Assembly: GCF_014635085.1 (NCBI RefSeq)
Contig: NZ_BMCH01000002.1
Location: forward strand, 434,001-498,000
DNA: 64,000 nt
Source of the DNA: Asaia siamensis
Lineage (GTDB): Bacteria; Pseudomonadota; Alphaproteobacteria; Acetobacterales; Acetobacteraceae
Direction of reading: 5' to 3'
The position numbers and the translations under genes are program-made. Of this stretch, positions 18,167 through 30,293 are shown one piece after another. Positions within the stretch are counted from its first letter, which is position 1. Each line of letters begins with the position of its first letter. Under the pieces are notes generated by a model. The model was not told the origin of the DNA. It saw only the letters and a list, made by a program, of their open reading frames with translations, and did no database searches.

Positions 18167-19624
18167 GTGTCGAAATCCCTTTTTCGCTGGAGCCTCACGG
18201 CTGCCTGTCTGGCCGGGTTGACGGCGCCGCTGCCCGCCTGGGCCGGTGAGGACAGCGACGAAGAAACCGGGTCGGAACCCAGCTATCAGATCAATGATCC
18301 GTTTCCTGACCGGCAATTGCAGCCGACCAGTGTGCCGGCATTCGGCCAGCCGAAGGCTGTTTTCTACAATCCATACGGGCTGACAGACTGGCTGCGTCGT
18401 CATGGCATTGGCGTGTTGCTCGACAACATCAACGAATATGCGGCGGCGGTCACGGCGCCCACGAAAAACGTCGGCGATTACCGGCAGGGTTCGAGCAATG
18501 CCGGGCAATATGCCCTTTCCCTGAACGTGGACTGGGAGCGCATTGCCCATATCAAGGGCTTTGCCACCCATATGGTCGTGACCGGACGCTATGGGACGCC
18601 TGCCAACCGCATGTTCGGTGACTGGCTCAACCATTCATCCGAAATCTATGGCGGCGGCGGCAATGTGGTCGTGCATCTCGTCATGGCCTATGGCGAAGAG
18701 ACGCTTTACGGCGGCAAGCTCTCGATTGCGGCCGGGCGTATGGCCGAACTCTCCGATTTTGCGGCCAGCCCGCTTTTCTGCACATTTCAGATCAATGCGA
18801 TCTGCGGGCGACCGCGCGCCGCTGCCGATACAGGCTATGCGTCGACCTTCCCCGCCGGAAACTGGGGGCTGCGTGTGCGTGGTCGTCCCCTGCCGCAATC
18901 CTATATCCAGCTCGGCCTTTATCTGACTGAGGAGGGGATGTTCTCCTACGGGATGAACAGAAGCGGTTTCAAATTCAACAGTGCCTATATCAATGGCGTC
19001 AGGCTGCCGCTCGAACTGGGCTGGGAGCCCAAAATACGCAGTCATCTGTCCGGCCATTACAAGATTGGCGTTGCCCTCACGACCGCCGCACTCTCGGATA
19101 TTCATGAAGATGAATATGGCGAGCCTTACGTGCTGACCGGGGTAAGCCAGCGTCAACACCATGCCAGCCTGAATAGCTGGGTCATGATGGACCAGAAATT
19201 TGCGACCTACCGGCGTGATCGTTTCGGCAACGATTCCGATGCCGGCCTGACGGCGCTCTGGGGCTTTCTGTACAACGACAAGCATGTCGCTCTGCGCAAC
19301 TGGCAGGCCTATGGTGGCCTTATCAGCCGCGGTACCTTCGCCTCGCGACCGGAAGATACGATTGCGGTGGTGTTCAGCTACACCGCTATTTCACCGGGCG
19401 TGCAGCGCACCGAGGAATTGCTGCGTGCGCAGGGCAGGACGCTACCCTATCGTGCGACAGGCATCCAGCGCCATGCCATTGTGATGGAAGCCAATTATGG
19501 CTGGCACGCTTTTCGTGGCGTGCTGATGCAGCCGATGGTCCAGGCCTTCATCCGTCCCAACGGGCAGGGCAATCTGCGGGATGCGGTGCTTCTGGGCTTC
19601 AAGACCCATATCGAGTTTCTCTGA
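18167..19624 (+). CDS. OprB-family carbohydrate porin
   Basis: The 485-aa outer-membrane protein has a signal peptide (cleavage near PLPAWA-GE) and an OprB-type barrel. Motifs include GIGVLLDNINEYAAAV near the start, many alternating aromatic beta-strands, LGWEPKIRSHLSGHYKIGV, and an aromatic C-terminus (KTHIEFL). OprB-like porins pass sugars and are common in acetic acid bacteria. The start is GTG at 18167. It lies 108 bp after hpnN on the same strand; no terminator is obvious between them. Confidence 0.87.
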   Translation: MSKSLFRWSLTAACLAGLTAPLPAWAGEDSDEETGSEPSYQINDPFPDRQLQPTSVPAFGQPKAVFYNPYGLTDWLRRHGIGVLLDNINEYAAAVTAPTKNVGDYRQGSSNAGQYALSLNVDWERIAHIKGFATHMVVTGRYGTPANRMFGDWLNHSSEIYGGGGNVVVHLVMAYGEETLYGGKLSIAAGRMAELSDFAASPLFCTFQINAICGRPRAAADTGYASTFPAGNWGLRVRGRPLPQSYIQLGLYLTEEGMFSYGMNRSGFKFNSAYINGVRLPLELGWEPKIRSHLSGHYKIGVALTTAALSDIHEDEYGEPYVLTGVSQRQHHASLNSWVMMDQKFATYRRDRFGNDSDAGLTALWGFLYNDKHVALRNWQAYGGLISRGTFASRPEDTIAVVFSYTAISPGVQRTEELLRAQGRTLPYRATGIQRHAIVMEANYGWHAFRGVLMQPMVQAFIRPNGQGNLRDAVLLGFKTHIEFL

Positions 19625-19736
19625 CGGCGCCTGCCAGGAATTCCGCTTCAGACAGCGGGAATAGCCCATTTTTTCGCTGCATCGAACGCAGTGATCGTGC
19701 CAAGCTTTGTGTCTTACTGTTTCAGGAGACTCTCGC

Positions 19737-20486
19737 ATGGACGCGCACATTGACGGATCGCTTTTTCCGGTGCTTCGCATCGCGCTTCAGCCGGGTGAGC
19801 GCCTTGTGGCCGAGACGGGCGAACTCTCCTGGAAGAGCCCGCATGTGACCCTGAATACGAGCACGGCTGGGGCTGGCAATAGCGGGTTTTTCGGCTCGGT
19901 TTCGCGCATGATTGCAGGCGGTGGTCTTTTCATGACCGAATACCGTGCCGAAGGGGCACCCGGCATGGTGGCCTTTGCCGCCAAAATCCCGGGTCATATC
20001 ACAGAACATACGCTGGATGGGTCGCGCGCCTATCTCGTGCATCGCCATGGCTTCATCGCAGGTACTGAAGGGGTGCGCCTCGACCTCGCCTTTCAGCGCA
20101 AGCTTGGTGCGGGCCTGTTTGGCGGTGAGGGCTTCGTGCTGCAACGGATTTCGGGCTACGGCCAGTTCTGGGCCGAGCTTGGCGGTGAGATCATCGCGCA
20201 TGATCTGGCGTCCGGTGAGCAGATAGATGTGCATCCCGGTCATGTCGGCATGTTTGAAGAGAGCGTCCAGTTCGACATCACCATGCTGCCCGGCATACGC
20301 AACAAGCTGTTCGGCGGCGACGGGTTGTTTCTTGCCAGACTGACCGGTCCAGGGCGCATATGGCTGCAGACCCTGACCCTGTCCAATCTGGCAGGGGCCA
20401 TCGGCCCCTATCTTGGCGCCACGGAGGCGAAAGGAGCGGCAGAAGGCACGCTGCTCGGCTCGCTCGTTCGCAAGGCCTTCGACTGA
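19737..20486 (+). CDS. AIM24 / TIGR00266-family protein
   Basis: A 249-aa beta-rich protein with the AIM24 pattern: LQPGERLVAETGELSWKSP near the start, FMTEYRAEGAPGMVAFA, PGHITEHTLDG, GFIAGTEGVRLD, and a glycine-rich C-terminal GLFLARLTGPGRIWLQTL. Family members form a trimeric beta-prism fold of unknown biochemical role. The start at 19737 has CAGGAG 8 bases upstream. It is convergent with the next gene, with a 27-bp gap. Confidence 0.88.
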   Translation: MDAHIDGSLFPVLRIALQPGERLVAETGELSWKSPHVTLNTSTAGAGNSGFFGSVSRMIAGGGLFMTEYRAEGAPGMVAFAAKIPGHITEHTLDGSRAYLVHRHGFIAGTEGVRLDLAFQRKLGAGLFGGEGFVLQRISGYGQFWAELGGEIIAHDLASGEQIDVHPGHVGMFEESVQFDITMLPGIRNKLFGGDGLFLARLTGPGRIWLQTLTLSNLAGAIGPYLGATEAKGAAEGTLLGSLVRKAFD

Positions 20487-20513
20487 TCCGGGATCAGCGC
20501 GAGCTGGCCGGAG

Positions 20514-21269
20514 TCAAGGTAGTCGCACCTTGGCCAGTCGTGCCAGCAGCTTTTTCTCTGCCGGAGGATGCGCATAAAGCATCCGGAGAGGAACAGCGTC
20601 GTGCTCGAGCATCCACGCCACTTCCAGATGATAGCGTCGGTAAAGGCCGCTCCGGGCCACATCCATCAGGGGGTCATGAGCCTGATAACGCGCCAGATTG
20701 TCTCTCAGGTCGAAGTCACCGCCCTTACCCACAAGATCGGCATAGCCCTCATTGAGCCATGCTGGATGGATTAGGGCGAAGAAACGACCGAACGCGCGGC
20801 CTTGCATGACATGCGTTGCCTCATGGGTAATATAATAGGCGAGCGGACGTTCCTTCGCATCCAGCATAGGCCCCGCAACAGGGGGAATGATCCTGTTGCG
20901 GGCGATATCGGCTTCACGAAGATAGATATTGGATGTGAGAGGCGCGATGACGATGCCGCCGACACGGGGATGGAATATCCCGTAGAGTTGCAGGCGCCAG
21001 CGCGTGTTGCAGATGAAGACGTGAAAACGCTGCTCTGGCGTATAAAGGATGGATGTCTGCAGCCGTCGCGTCGCATCATCCAGGACCGCAGAGATAGGAT
21101 CGTCGATGGGTCGATCCGACCAGATATCGAATTGCCGATAGTGCAGACGATAGGCGAAGGCGGGCTGGGGATAAGCCAGTATAGCGATATACAAGCCTAA
21201 CGCGCCCGTCAGTGAGAGGCCGACCCGGCAGACGGCCCCTCGGCTCTTTTTCAGGCTGGGTCGTTTCAC
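20514..21269 (-). CDS. Membrane-anchored protein with HExxH metallopeptidase signature
   Basis: The 251-aa protein has a basic N-terminus and one TM or signal-anchor helix (residues about 15-35), then a periplasmic domain. HEATH at residues 149-153 followed by Glu174 in WLNEGYADLV is the gluzincin zinc-site arrangement (HExxH then E about 25 residues on). The rest is unlike the large known peptidase families I can recall; peptidase-MA-like is the best label. The start is GTG at 21269. Substrate is unknown, and peptidase activity is inferred from the motif only. Confidence 0.65.
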   Translation of the reverse strand: MKRPSLKKSRGAVCRVGLSLTGALGLYIAILAYPQPAFAYRLHYRQFDIWSDRPIDDPISAVLDDATRRLQTSILYTPEQRFHVFICNTRWRLQLYGIFHPRVGGIVIAPLTSNIYLREADIARNRIIPPVAGPMLDAKERPLAYYITHEATHVMQGRAFGRFFALIHPAWLNEGYADLVGKGGDFDLRDNLARYQAHDPLMDVARSGLYRRYHLEVAWMLEHDAVPLRMLYAHPPAEKKLLARLAKVRLP

Positions 21270-21314
21270 CGGTGTCGTGTCTCCAACTCTGGTGCGCTCG
21301 TTCTGTCTGTCCGG

Positions 21315-22111
21315 TCAGATCACGTAATCGACCGGGGGCAGGCGCTGGTCCATGGCAAGGGCGGGCATGTTGGTGTGACGTGTGCCGATGCGGCGGGCCG
21401 GGTTGCCGACGACCGTGGTGTAGGGGTGGACGCTTTCCAGAACGACCGAACCGGCACCGATCTTGGCGCCCTCGCCAAGCTCGATATTGCCGAGAACGAT
21501 CGCGCCAGCGCCGACCAGAACACCGCGACGCACCTTGGGGTGACGATTGCCCGTCTCCTTGCCGGTGCCGCCCAGCGTCACACCCTGAAGAAGTGAAACA
21601 TCGTCTTCGATGATGCAGGTCTCACCAATGATGATCCCTGCGCCGTGATCGAAAACGAGGCGCCGACCGAGCTGTGCGGCGGGATGGATGTCGAGGCCGA
21701 AACGCTCGCTCACGAGGCTCTGGATATGGCGGGCCAGATGCTGGCGGTCATGCTGCCAGAGCCAGTGGGCGATGCGATAGGCCTGAATGGCGTGATAGCC
21801 TTTGAAGAACAGGAAAGGCGTTACGTAATCGGGGCAGGCGGCATCGCGCTCGAAAATGGCGATCATGTCTTCGGCGGCGGCTTCGGCAATTTCGGGTCGT
21901 TCGATCAGAGCCGAGGTGACGAGGGCCGACAGCACGGGCGCCGACAGGGCGCGGTCTGCCAGTTTTGTGCCGAGCAGGGCAGCCAATGCGCCCTGAAAAT
22001 TGCGATGATCGCTGATGCCGGTCGCGAAAACGCCCTGAATAAGTACGTCGCAGCAGACATCGCTCTGCTTGAGCATTTCCTGCCAGATGGCGTTGAGATC
22101 GGGTGGTGTGC

Positions 22112-22115
<4 letters not shown>
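21315..22115 (-). CDS. cysE: Serine O-acetyltransferase
   Basis: Makes O-acetylserine from serine and acetyl-CoA, the first step of cysteine synthesis. The 266-aa protein has the alpha-helical N-terminal domain (ATGISDHRNFQGALAALLG region) and a left-handed beta-helix of hexapeptide repeats with the active-site segment RRLVFDHGAGIIIGETCIIEDDVSLLQGV. GGTGKETGNRHPKV follows as in EpsC/CysE. Its ATG overlaps the stop of the upstream hydroxylase gene (ATGA at 22112-22115), so the two are translationally coupled. Confidence 0.94.
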
Positions 22116-25181
<3,066 letters not shown>

Positions 25182-25209
25182 TCCGCATTGTCCTTCAAGG
25201 GAAATACCG

Positions 25210-25713
25210 ATGGCACTGAAACGCTCACATGGCCATGCTCTTCTGGCCAGTCTCATGCTCGGAGGGGCGGCGCTTGCCAGCCCTTCGGCTCTGGCGCTCA
25301 CCGCCAAGGAATGCCATGCGAAGTTTCAGGCCGCTGAAAAGGCAGGCACGATGAACGGCCAGAAATACAAGGATTTCAAGGCCGCCCAGTGTGGGGATGT
25401 CTCGACCCAGACAGCGCAGCAGAATATGCCCGCTGCCGAGAAAGAGGCCGCCGCTGACAAGCCGGTCACCACCGACGCACCGGCTTCGCCCGGGGCAGGT
25501 ATTGCGTCAAAGCCCAGCACGGCTTCGTCTGGCAATGTAGTGTTTCCCACTGCCGTATCGCCACAATATGCCAAGCTTTCAGCAGGCAAGGCCCGTATGA
25601 AGACCTGCCTCGACCAGTATCATGCCAACCAGCAGAGCGGTGGTAACGGCTCTCTGAAATGGATTCAGAAGGGCGGCGGGTATTACTCGCAGTGCAATGC
25701 CAAGCTGAAATAA
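25210..25713 (+). CDS. Small exported protein of unknown function (PsiF-like pattern)
   Basis: A 167-aa protein with a signal peptide (cleavage near ALA-LTAKEC). The mature part begins ECHAKFQAAEKAGTMNGQKY with a second Cys at KAAQC. A Pro/Ala-rich linker follows, and then a conserved-looking C-terminal block (GNVVFPTAVSPQYAKLSAGKARMKTC through WIQKGGGYYSQC). Four cysteines suggest two disulfides in the periplasm. The start has AAGGGAA upstream. It lies 28 bp after amtB and before a strong terminator, so it is likely the third gene of the nitrogen operon. Confidence 0.72.
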   Translation: MALKRSHGHALLASLMLGGAALASPSALALTAKECHAKFQAAEKAGTMNGQKYKDFKAAQCGDVSTQTAQQNMPAAEKEAAADKPVTTDAPASPGAGIASKPSTASSGNVVFPTAVSPQYAKLSAGKARMKTCLDQYHANQQSGGNGSLKWIQKGGGYYSQCNAKLK

Positions 25714-25736
25714 ACGGCCGCTTTCTGCCAGTTTCG

Positions 25737-25773
25737 AACGCCGCTCCTTCCTGTCAGGGGGCGGCGTTTTTTT
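25737..25773 (+). terminator. Terminator of the glnK-amtB transcript
   Basis: AACGCCGC (25737-25744) pairs with GCGGCGTT (25761-25768), followed by a run of T. It lies about 25 bp after the stop codon of the exported-protein gene. Confidence 0.9.
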
Positions 25774-25803
25774 GTGCCTGCTGCTCAGGAAGCGATCATC
25801 TCG

Positions 25804-26781
25804 TCAGAGATCGTCCCCCAGGGCCAGCAGGGCGCGGGCGGCGCCGATATCGGTCACGAGCGTATGGCAGCCCAATCTTCTGATCGCAGCAAAAATGGCA
25901 GGGGCTCGGCTCACACCGCCCGAGGCGATCACCAGATGGCGCGTTTCAGCCAGAACAGAGAGCGCGACAGACATGATGCGGCTATTAAGAGGGTGGTCGA
26001 TTTCACGCCCCTGACCATCGAGCGCATGACACATCACATCGCATAGCGCGCCACGCTCGATGAGACGTTCGTATTCCTCTGCGGAAATGAGTCCGCGCGA
26101 CAATGACGTGGCCTCTGCGCCGATCTCGCCAACACTCACGATCGCCATGTCGAGCGAGGCGGCCATCTGATCGAGCCGATCAAGCCCGCATTTCTCGCGC
26201 AGGACACGCGCTGTCTCCGCCGAATCGACCAGAAGCGGTGCCGGATAGAGAAAGCACTCCGCCCCCATCCGGCTGGCGAGTTGCCAGGCATAATCAGTGC
26301 TGTTTTCGTGCCCGGCTTCGATCATGCCGCCAAGAAGGGAAATGACCCTTGTATCGGCCAGGCGTGAGGGGCGAAAACTGCCCAGTGAGGCAGTAAGGGT
26401 GCGGCCCCAACCGACTCCAAGACTTATGCCCTCATGCACCGTTTCCGAGAGAAAGCGCCCCAGCGCGGCCCCGACGGAACGTGTTGCCTCGTCCTGATCA
26501 CGCGCTTGCGGCACGATGATCGCCTCTGCCAGGCCAAAGCGCGCCTCCAGATCGGCGGCAAGGCTGAGACTTTCTTCTGAATCGGTGGCGATCCAGATCT
26601 GCACCTCACCCCGACGCAGGACTTCCTCCAGCAGGCGGATAACCGTGGTGCGAGCCAGACCCAGCGCTTCGGCGATGTCTTTCTGGGTCATCCTGCGATC
26701 GTAATACATCCAGGCCACACGAAGCCGCGTAGCCTTGTCAGACGTCACGCCCTTGCCCTGCATTCGCTTCACTCGCGTCAT
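25804..26781 (-). CDS. SorC-family sugar-binding transcriptional regulator
   Basis: A 325-aa regulator with an N-terminal helix-turn-helix (MTQKDIAEALGLARTTVIRLLEE) and a SorC/DeoR-type sugar-phosphate-binding C-terminal domain (LGVGWGRTLTASL, RVISLLGGM, VIASGGVSRAPAIFAAIRRL). The start at 26781 gives the usual family length; a GTG at 26844 would add 21 residues. It is transcribed away from the transaldolase-kinase pair. A perfect palindrome (26854-26871) in the gap is the likely operator. The effector is presumably a sugar phosphate handled by those enzymes. Confidence 0.85.
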   Translation of the reverse strand: MTRVKRMQGKGVTSDKATRLRVAWMYYDRRMTQKDIAEALGLARTTVIRLLEEVLRRGEVQIWIATDSEESLSLAADLEARFGLAEAIIVPQARDQDEATRSVGAALGRFLSETVHEGISLGVGWGRTLTASLGSFRPSRLADTRVISLLGGMIEAGHENSTDYAWQLASRMGAECFLYPAPLLVDSAETARVLREKCGLDRLDQMAASLDMAIVSVGEIGAEATSLSRGLISAEEYERLIERGALCDVMCHALDGQGREIDHPLNSRIMSVALSVLAETRHLVIASGGVSRAPAIFAAIRRLGCHTLVTDIGAARALLALGDDL

Positions 26782-26853
26782 GGTCGTCTTTTCCGCAGCC
26801 TCAGCGCCCCGCTTTTTCCGGGTGACGCATATGTGTTCGCTCACTCTAACATG

Positions 26854-26871
26854 TGTCCTGACAATAGGACA
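26854..26871. promoter_or_regulatory. Palindromic operator candidate for the SorC regulator
   Basis: TGTCCT (26854-26859) and AGGACA (26866-26871) form a perfect inverted repeat around 6 bases in the 137-bp gap between divergent genes. CTGACA at 26858-26863 and TATTCT at 26880-26885 (16-base spacing) make a plausible promoter for the transaldolase gene that the palindrome overlaps, fitting repression. Confidence 0.55.
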
Positions 26872-26918
26872 AAAGTACGTATTCTCCCCTCTATTATTGC
26901 TGAATTCAGGAGAGTCGA

Positions 26919-27608
26919 ATGGTCCAGAGAGCCGAGCCGGGCGCCCGTCCGGGTGTAAGATTATTTCTCGATACAGCTGACCGTGAGGCCCTGGCCCGTT
27001 GGCTGCCGACCGGTCTGTTTCATGGTGTCACCACCAACCCGACCATTCTCGATCGCGCCGGACTACGCAGCAGCTTCGATGACATTGCGCCGCTGATGCA
27101 GGAGATCCTGACCTATCCGGTGCAGGAAGTTCAGGCCCAGTGCTGGGGTACAGAAACCGATGCCCTGATCGAGACCGGCCTCGCTCTTGCCGCGCTCGAC
27201 CCCCGTCTTGTGGTCAAGGTGCCGATTACCGAGAACGGCATCCGTGCCGTTGCGGCGCTTCATGCGCGCGGTGTGCGAACGACCCTGACGGCGGTCTATG
27301 TGGCCCATCAGGCCCTGACGGCTGCCGCTTCCGGGGCGGATTATGTGGCTCCCTATTTCGGGCGTATCAACGATAGCGGTCGCGATGCCCTGGCCGTGAT
27401 CAGCGAGATGCAGGCCATTCTCGGTTCGACAGGCACGACGACACGCCTGCTTGTGGCCAGCCTGCGCCATGCCGAAGACATGGCCCGTCTTGCCTCCCTC
27501 GGCTGTGACACTTTCACGTTCAGCCCAGTTGTTGCCGAGCAACTCTTCTCTGATCCCCAGACGATTGAAGCTTCTGCGGTTTTCGAGGCGACGGCAGCAG
27601 GGGCCTGA
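26919..27608 (+). CDS. Transaldolase-family protein (small, FSA/TalC-like)
   Basis: A 229-aa protein with the small transaldolase/fructose-6-phosphate aldolase fold. FLDTADREAL near the start, GVTTNPTIL, the Schiff-base lysine Lys100 in RLVVKVPIT, and SGADYVAPYFGRINDSG place it in this group. Whether it is a transaldolase or an aldolase of the FSA type is not clear from the sequence. It is the first gene of a two-gene unit with a PfkB kinase, under a divergent SorC regulator, so its substrate is likely a specific sugar phosphate. GGAG lies upstream of the ATG. Confidence 0.85.
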   Translation: MVQRAEPGARPGVRLFLDTADREALARWLPTGLFHGVTTNPTILDRAGLRSSFDDIAPLMQEILTYPVQEVQAQCWGTETDALIETGLALAALDPRLVVKVPITENGIRAVAALHARGVRTTLTAVYVAHQALTAAASGADYVAPYFGRINDSGRDALAVISEMQAILGSTGTTTRLLVASLRHAEDMARLASLGCDTFTFSPVVAEQLFSDPQTIEASAVFEATAAGA

Positions 27609-27667
27609 GTCCGGCACCTTTTCACGATTGCCGCGCATAACCCGCTTTTGCGGACGGAAAGACAGCA

Positions 27668-28612
27668 ATGACCCACTCTGTTCTCTGCCTCGGCGAGGCG
27701 GTAATTGATTTCATTCCCGTGCAGGCAGAGGGAGGGGCGGCGTATCGCCCTTGTCTGGGTGGGTCGTCCTATAATGTGGCGCGGGCCCTGGGCAGGCTCG
27801 GGGTGCCGACAGAGTATGGCTGTGCCGTCTCCACGGATCTTTTCGGCGACCAGTTTGTGGCTGGTCTGACAGAGAGCCGGGTCGGGCAGCGCTTTCTGCA
27901 GCGGCTGGAGGCGCCTTCGACCCTCGGTTTCGTCAGCCTCGATCAGGCAGAGCCGGTTTATGCTTTTTACGATGAGAGCGCGGCTGACCGCATCTGTGAG
28001 GCCATGCCCTCCGGTCTGGCACTGGCCGGGGTCGGAGCACTTCATTTCGGCTCGATCGCGCTCATACGCGAGCCTACGGCGTCAGCCTATGAGACGCTTT
28101 TTCTGCGTGAGGCTGGTGGCACAAGGCTGGTGAGTTTTGACCCCAATATCCGCGCCTCGCTGGTGCGCGATGAGGCAGGCTACCGGGCGCGTATCGACAG
28201 GCTGCTTCGGGCCGCTGATATCATCAAGATCAGCGGCGCTGATCTCGACTGGCTTTTCCCGGAAATATCGCATGAGGCCGCGGCAGCAGACTGGCTCCGG
28301 CATCGGGCCCGGGTGGTGGTGATCACCCATGGCAAGGATGGCGTCAGCGGATGGAGCCGTGTTTCGCACGCCCATGCCAAGGCCATCCCGACGGAGGTTG
28401 TCGATACGGTAGGGGCCGGAGACAGTTTCATGGCCGGGTTTCTTGCGGGCCTGCATGAGGAAAACCTGCTCACCCCCGAGACACTGGGCCACCCGTCAGC
28501 CGCTGCCCTGCATCAGGCGCTCGCCTATGGTCAGAAAGTCGCCAGCGCCACCTGTGCCCGACGCGGGGCAGATTCCCCATGGAGAGAGCAGATCGCACCC
28601 GGGGGGGAATAA
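27668..28612 (+). CDS. PfkB-family carbohydrate kinase (fructokinase-like)
   Basis: A 314-aa ribokinase-fold kinase. It has an N-terminal CLGEAVIDFIPV, the substrate-site GGSSYNVARALGRLG, and the C-terminal PfkB signature DTVGAGDSFMAGFLAGL with the catalytic Asp. Fructokinase is the most likely activity given GGSxxNVARAL and the transaldolase partner 59 bp upstream, but other ketoses or ribose-type sugars are possible. Confidence 0.87.
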   Translation: MTHSVLCLGEAVIDFIPVQAEGGAAYRPCLGGSSYNVARALGRLGVPTEYGCAVSTDLFGDQFVAGLTESRVGQRFLQRLEAPSTLGFVSLDQAEPVYAFYDESAADRICEAMPSGLALAGVGALHFGSIALIREPTASAYETLFLREAGGTRLVSFDPNIRASLVRDEAGYRARIDRLLRAADIIKISGADLDWLFPEISHEAAAADWLRHRARVVVITHGKDGVSGWSRVSHAHAKAIPTEVVDTVGAGDSFMAGFLAGLHEENLLTPETLGHPSAAALHQALAYGQKVASATCARRGADSPWREQIAPGGE

Positions 28613-28799
28613 AGCGCTCCGGATTTAGGTCCACGTCGTCGCTTCTGCAGGGCATCCTGTAAGGGAGGGATGCTGGGGCGGCGTATCTGTATCCCTCTTT
28701 TCAAGCCGGTTTCTTCGCCTCGCTCCAGCGGTTAAAGCCGGAATCGGGGTGCGGCGCCGGGGGCGGATCAAGTCTACACCCCGGCACAGATCGGGCTGA

Positions 28800-29984
28800 T
28801 CAGGGCAGAGGTCTGCCGCTGAGGGGCTTCTGGGGGGCTGCGACGAGGCGGTCGATGAGGTCCTCGAAGCGAGGGATGTCGATTCTCTGCACCACGATGG
28901 TTTTGCCCTCGCCAAGACCGGGCTGATAGCCGGGCGACCAGGAGAGGATATCGCCGTAAGAGGCGCTGAACTGCGTGTTCACATCGACATAGAGATCTGC
29001 CTTCTGCGTGATCAGGCTTGGATCGAGCCAGACGGCCGCAGCAATCTCATCCCAGAGAGGAAAGCCGGGCTCGCGCGTTTTGAGCGAGCGGGCAACAGGG
29101 GTGTCGGAGCGCGAAATGCGCTTGAGCAGGGCGGGCGTGAGTTCGGTATCCGTTGAAGGATCGACCGGGATCATGGTGATTTTCGGCCAAGGTGCCCGCA
29201 GGGCGATGCTGGCGGCTTCGGGGTCGAAGCGGATATTGAATTCGCGTCTTGGTGTATTCAGAAACTCACGGGCGAATTGATGGGCGACCTCATCGGGGCG
29301 CGTCTGTCGCGGGTTGAGGCTGCCCCCCATATAGACCAGTTCTTTCGCCAGAGACGCAAATTGCGGGTCGAGACGCTGGGCCAGTGCAAGATTGGTCAGA
29401 GGGCCGGTCGCAATGATTGAGATCTGATGCGGATAGCGATGCACCATGTCGATCATGAAATCTGCTGCACGCTCCGACTGCGCCTTGATGGTCGGGTTGC
29501 CCTGGGGCAGATCCGGCACGACATCGGGCCCATGATAGGGCGGGAGCTTCTGCAGGGTGGGCTCCACCCAGTGCTTCATCCAGACGCCCTTCCAGACCAT
29601 CTTGCCATAGAGGGCCTCCCAGCGTTCTGTCTGCGCTTCCGTGTTGACCAGCGGAAAACTGGCGCCGGTATAGACCGGCAGATCCGAACGCCCGGCAATT
29701 TCCACACCGCGCAGGGCATCGGCTGTCGCCTCTTTCGCCCAAGCGTCGCCGGTCACGGTCGTGACCCCCATGACCTGAACATCAGGGGCCTTGATGACCA
29801 TCCACTGCGCGAGGGCAAAGCCGTCATCGTCGAGAATGACCTTGCGCGGTTCTGCATGAGCCGCACTCAGGCCAAAACAGGCCAGCCCGAGACAGGCAAA
29901 GCTTAGCCGGACCATTTTCGAGCGGTCAGGACGAGCCTTTTTCGCGCGGGTCATATCGCGTTGTGATGCCAAACCAGAACCCAT
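28800..29984 (-). CDS. Exported nucleoside hydrolase-family protein
   Basis: A 394-aa protein with an N-terminal signal peptide (FACLGLACFGLSAAHA) and the IU-nucleoside hydrolase fold: GVTTVTGDAWAKEATADALR, LPVYTGASFPL, ISIIATGPLTNLALA, ELVYMGGSL and WDEIAAAVWLDPSLI. It would split purine or pyrimidine nucleosides in the periplasm. The usual N-terminal calcium-binding motif (DxDPGxDD) is replaced by ILDDDGFALAQW, so two Asp of the standard site are missing. The start at 29984 was chosen for GAGGAG 10 bases upstream. It is convergent with the kinase gene. Confidence 0.8.
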   Translation of the reverse strand: MGSGLASQRDMTRAKKARPDRSKMVRLSFACLGLACFGLSAAHAEPRKVILDDDGFALAQWMVIKAPDVQVMGVTTVTGDAWAKEATADALRGVEIAGRSDLPVYTGASFPLVNTEAQTERWEALYGKMVWKGVWMKHWVEPTLQKLPPYHGPDVVPDLPQGNPTIKAQSERAADFMIDMVHRYPHQISIIATGPLTNLALAQRLDPQFASLAKELVYMGGSLNPRQTRPDEVAHQFAREFLNTPRREFNIRFDPEAASIALRAPWPKITMIPVDPSTDTELTPALLKRISRSDTPVARSLKTREPGFPLWDEIAAAVWLDPSLITQKADLYVDVNTQFSASYGDILSWSPGYQPGLGEGKTIVVQRIDIPRFEDLIDRLVAAPQKPLSGRPLP

Positions 29985-30293
29985 CACCAATCCACTCCTC
30001 AAACTCACGGTCGCGCAAGGCAAGCTGCGTCGCCCGGGCAGGGAGACGGTTTATCCGTCTCCGTAACGATAAGGAGAGTGTGTAACGTGCAGCTCATTGC
30101 GCGCAATGCGGCAAGGCCACGGAAGACGAGCAAAAAAGGAGGAGTGGGGTCGAAGGCGGTCCGCCGCAGCAAGACGCTCCCTGCAAAAAGGGAAGAGCGA
30201 GAGGGAGAAAGCCTTGCAGAACGAGCCTCAGGCGAGGCCCGGTAATCGCCATGAAAGCAGTTGGATCATAATTGGATTGTCAGGAAGGGGACC

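Noticed and set aside
28640-28700. GCATCC/GGATGC inverted repeat between the kinase and hydrolase genes
   Set aside because: Short stem with a long loop and no T-run in either direction; not convincing as a terminator or operator.
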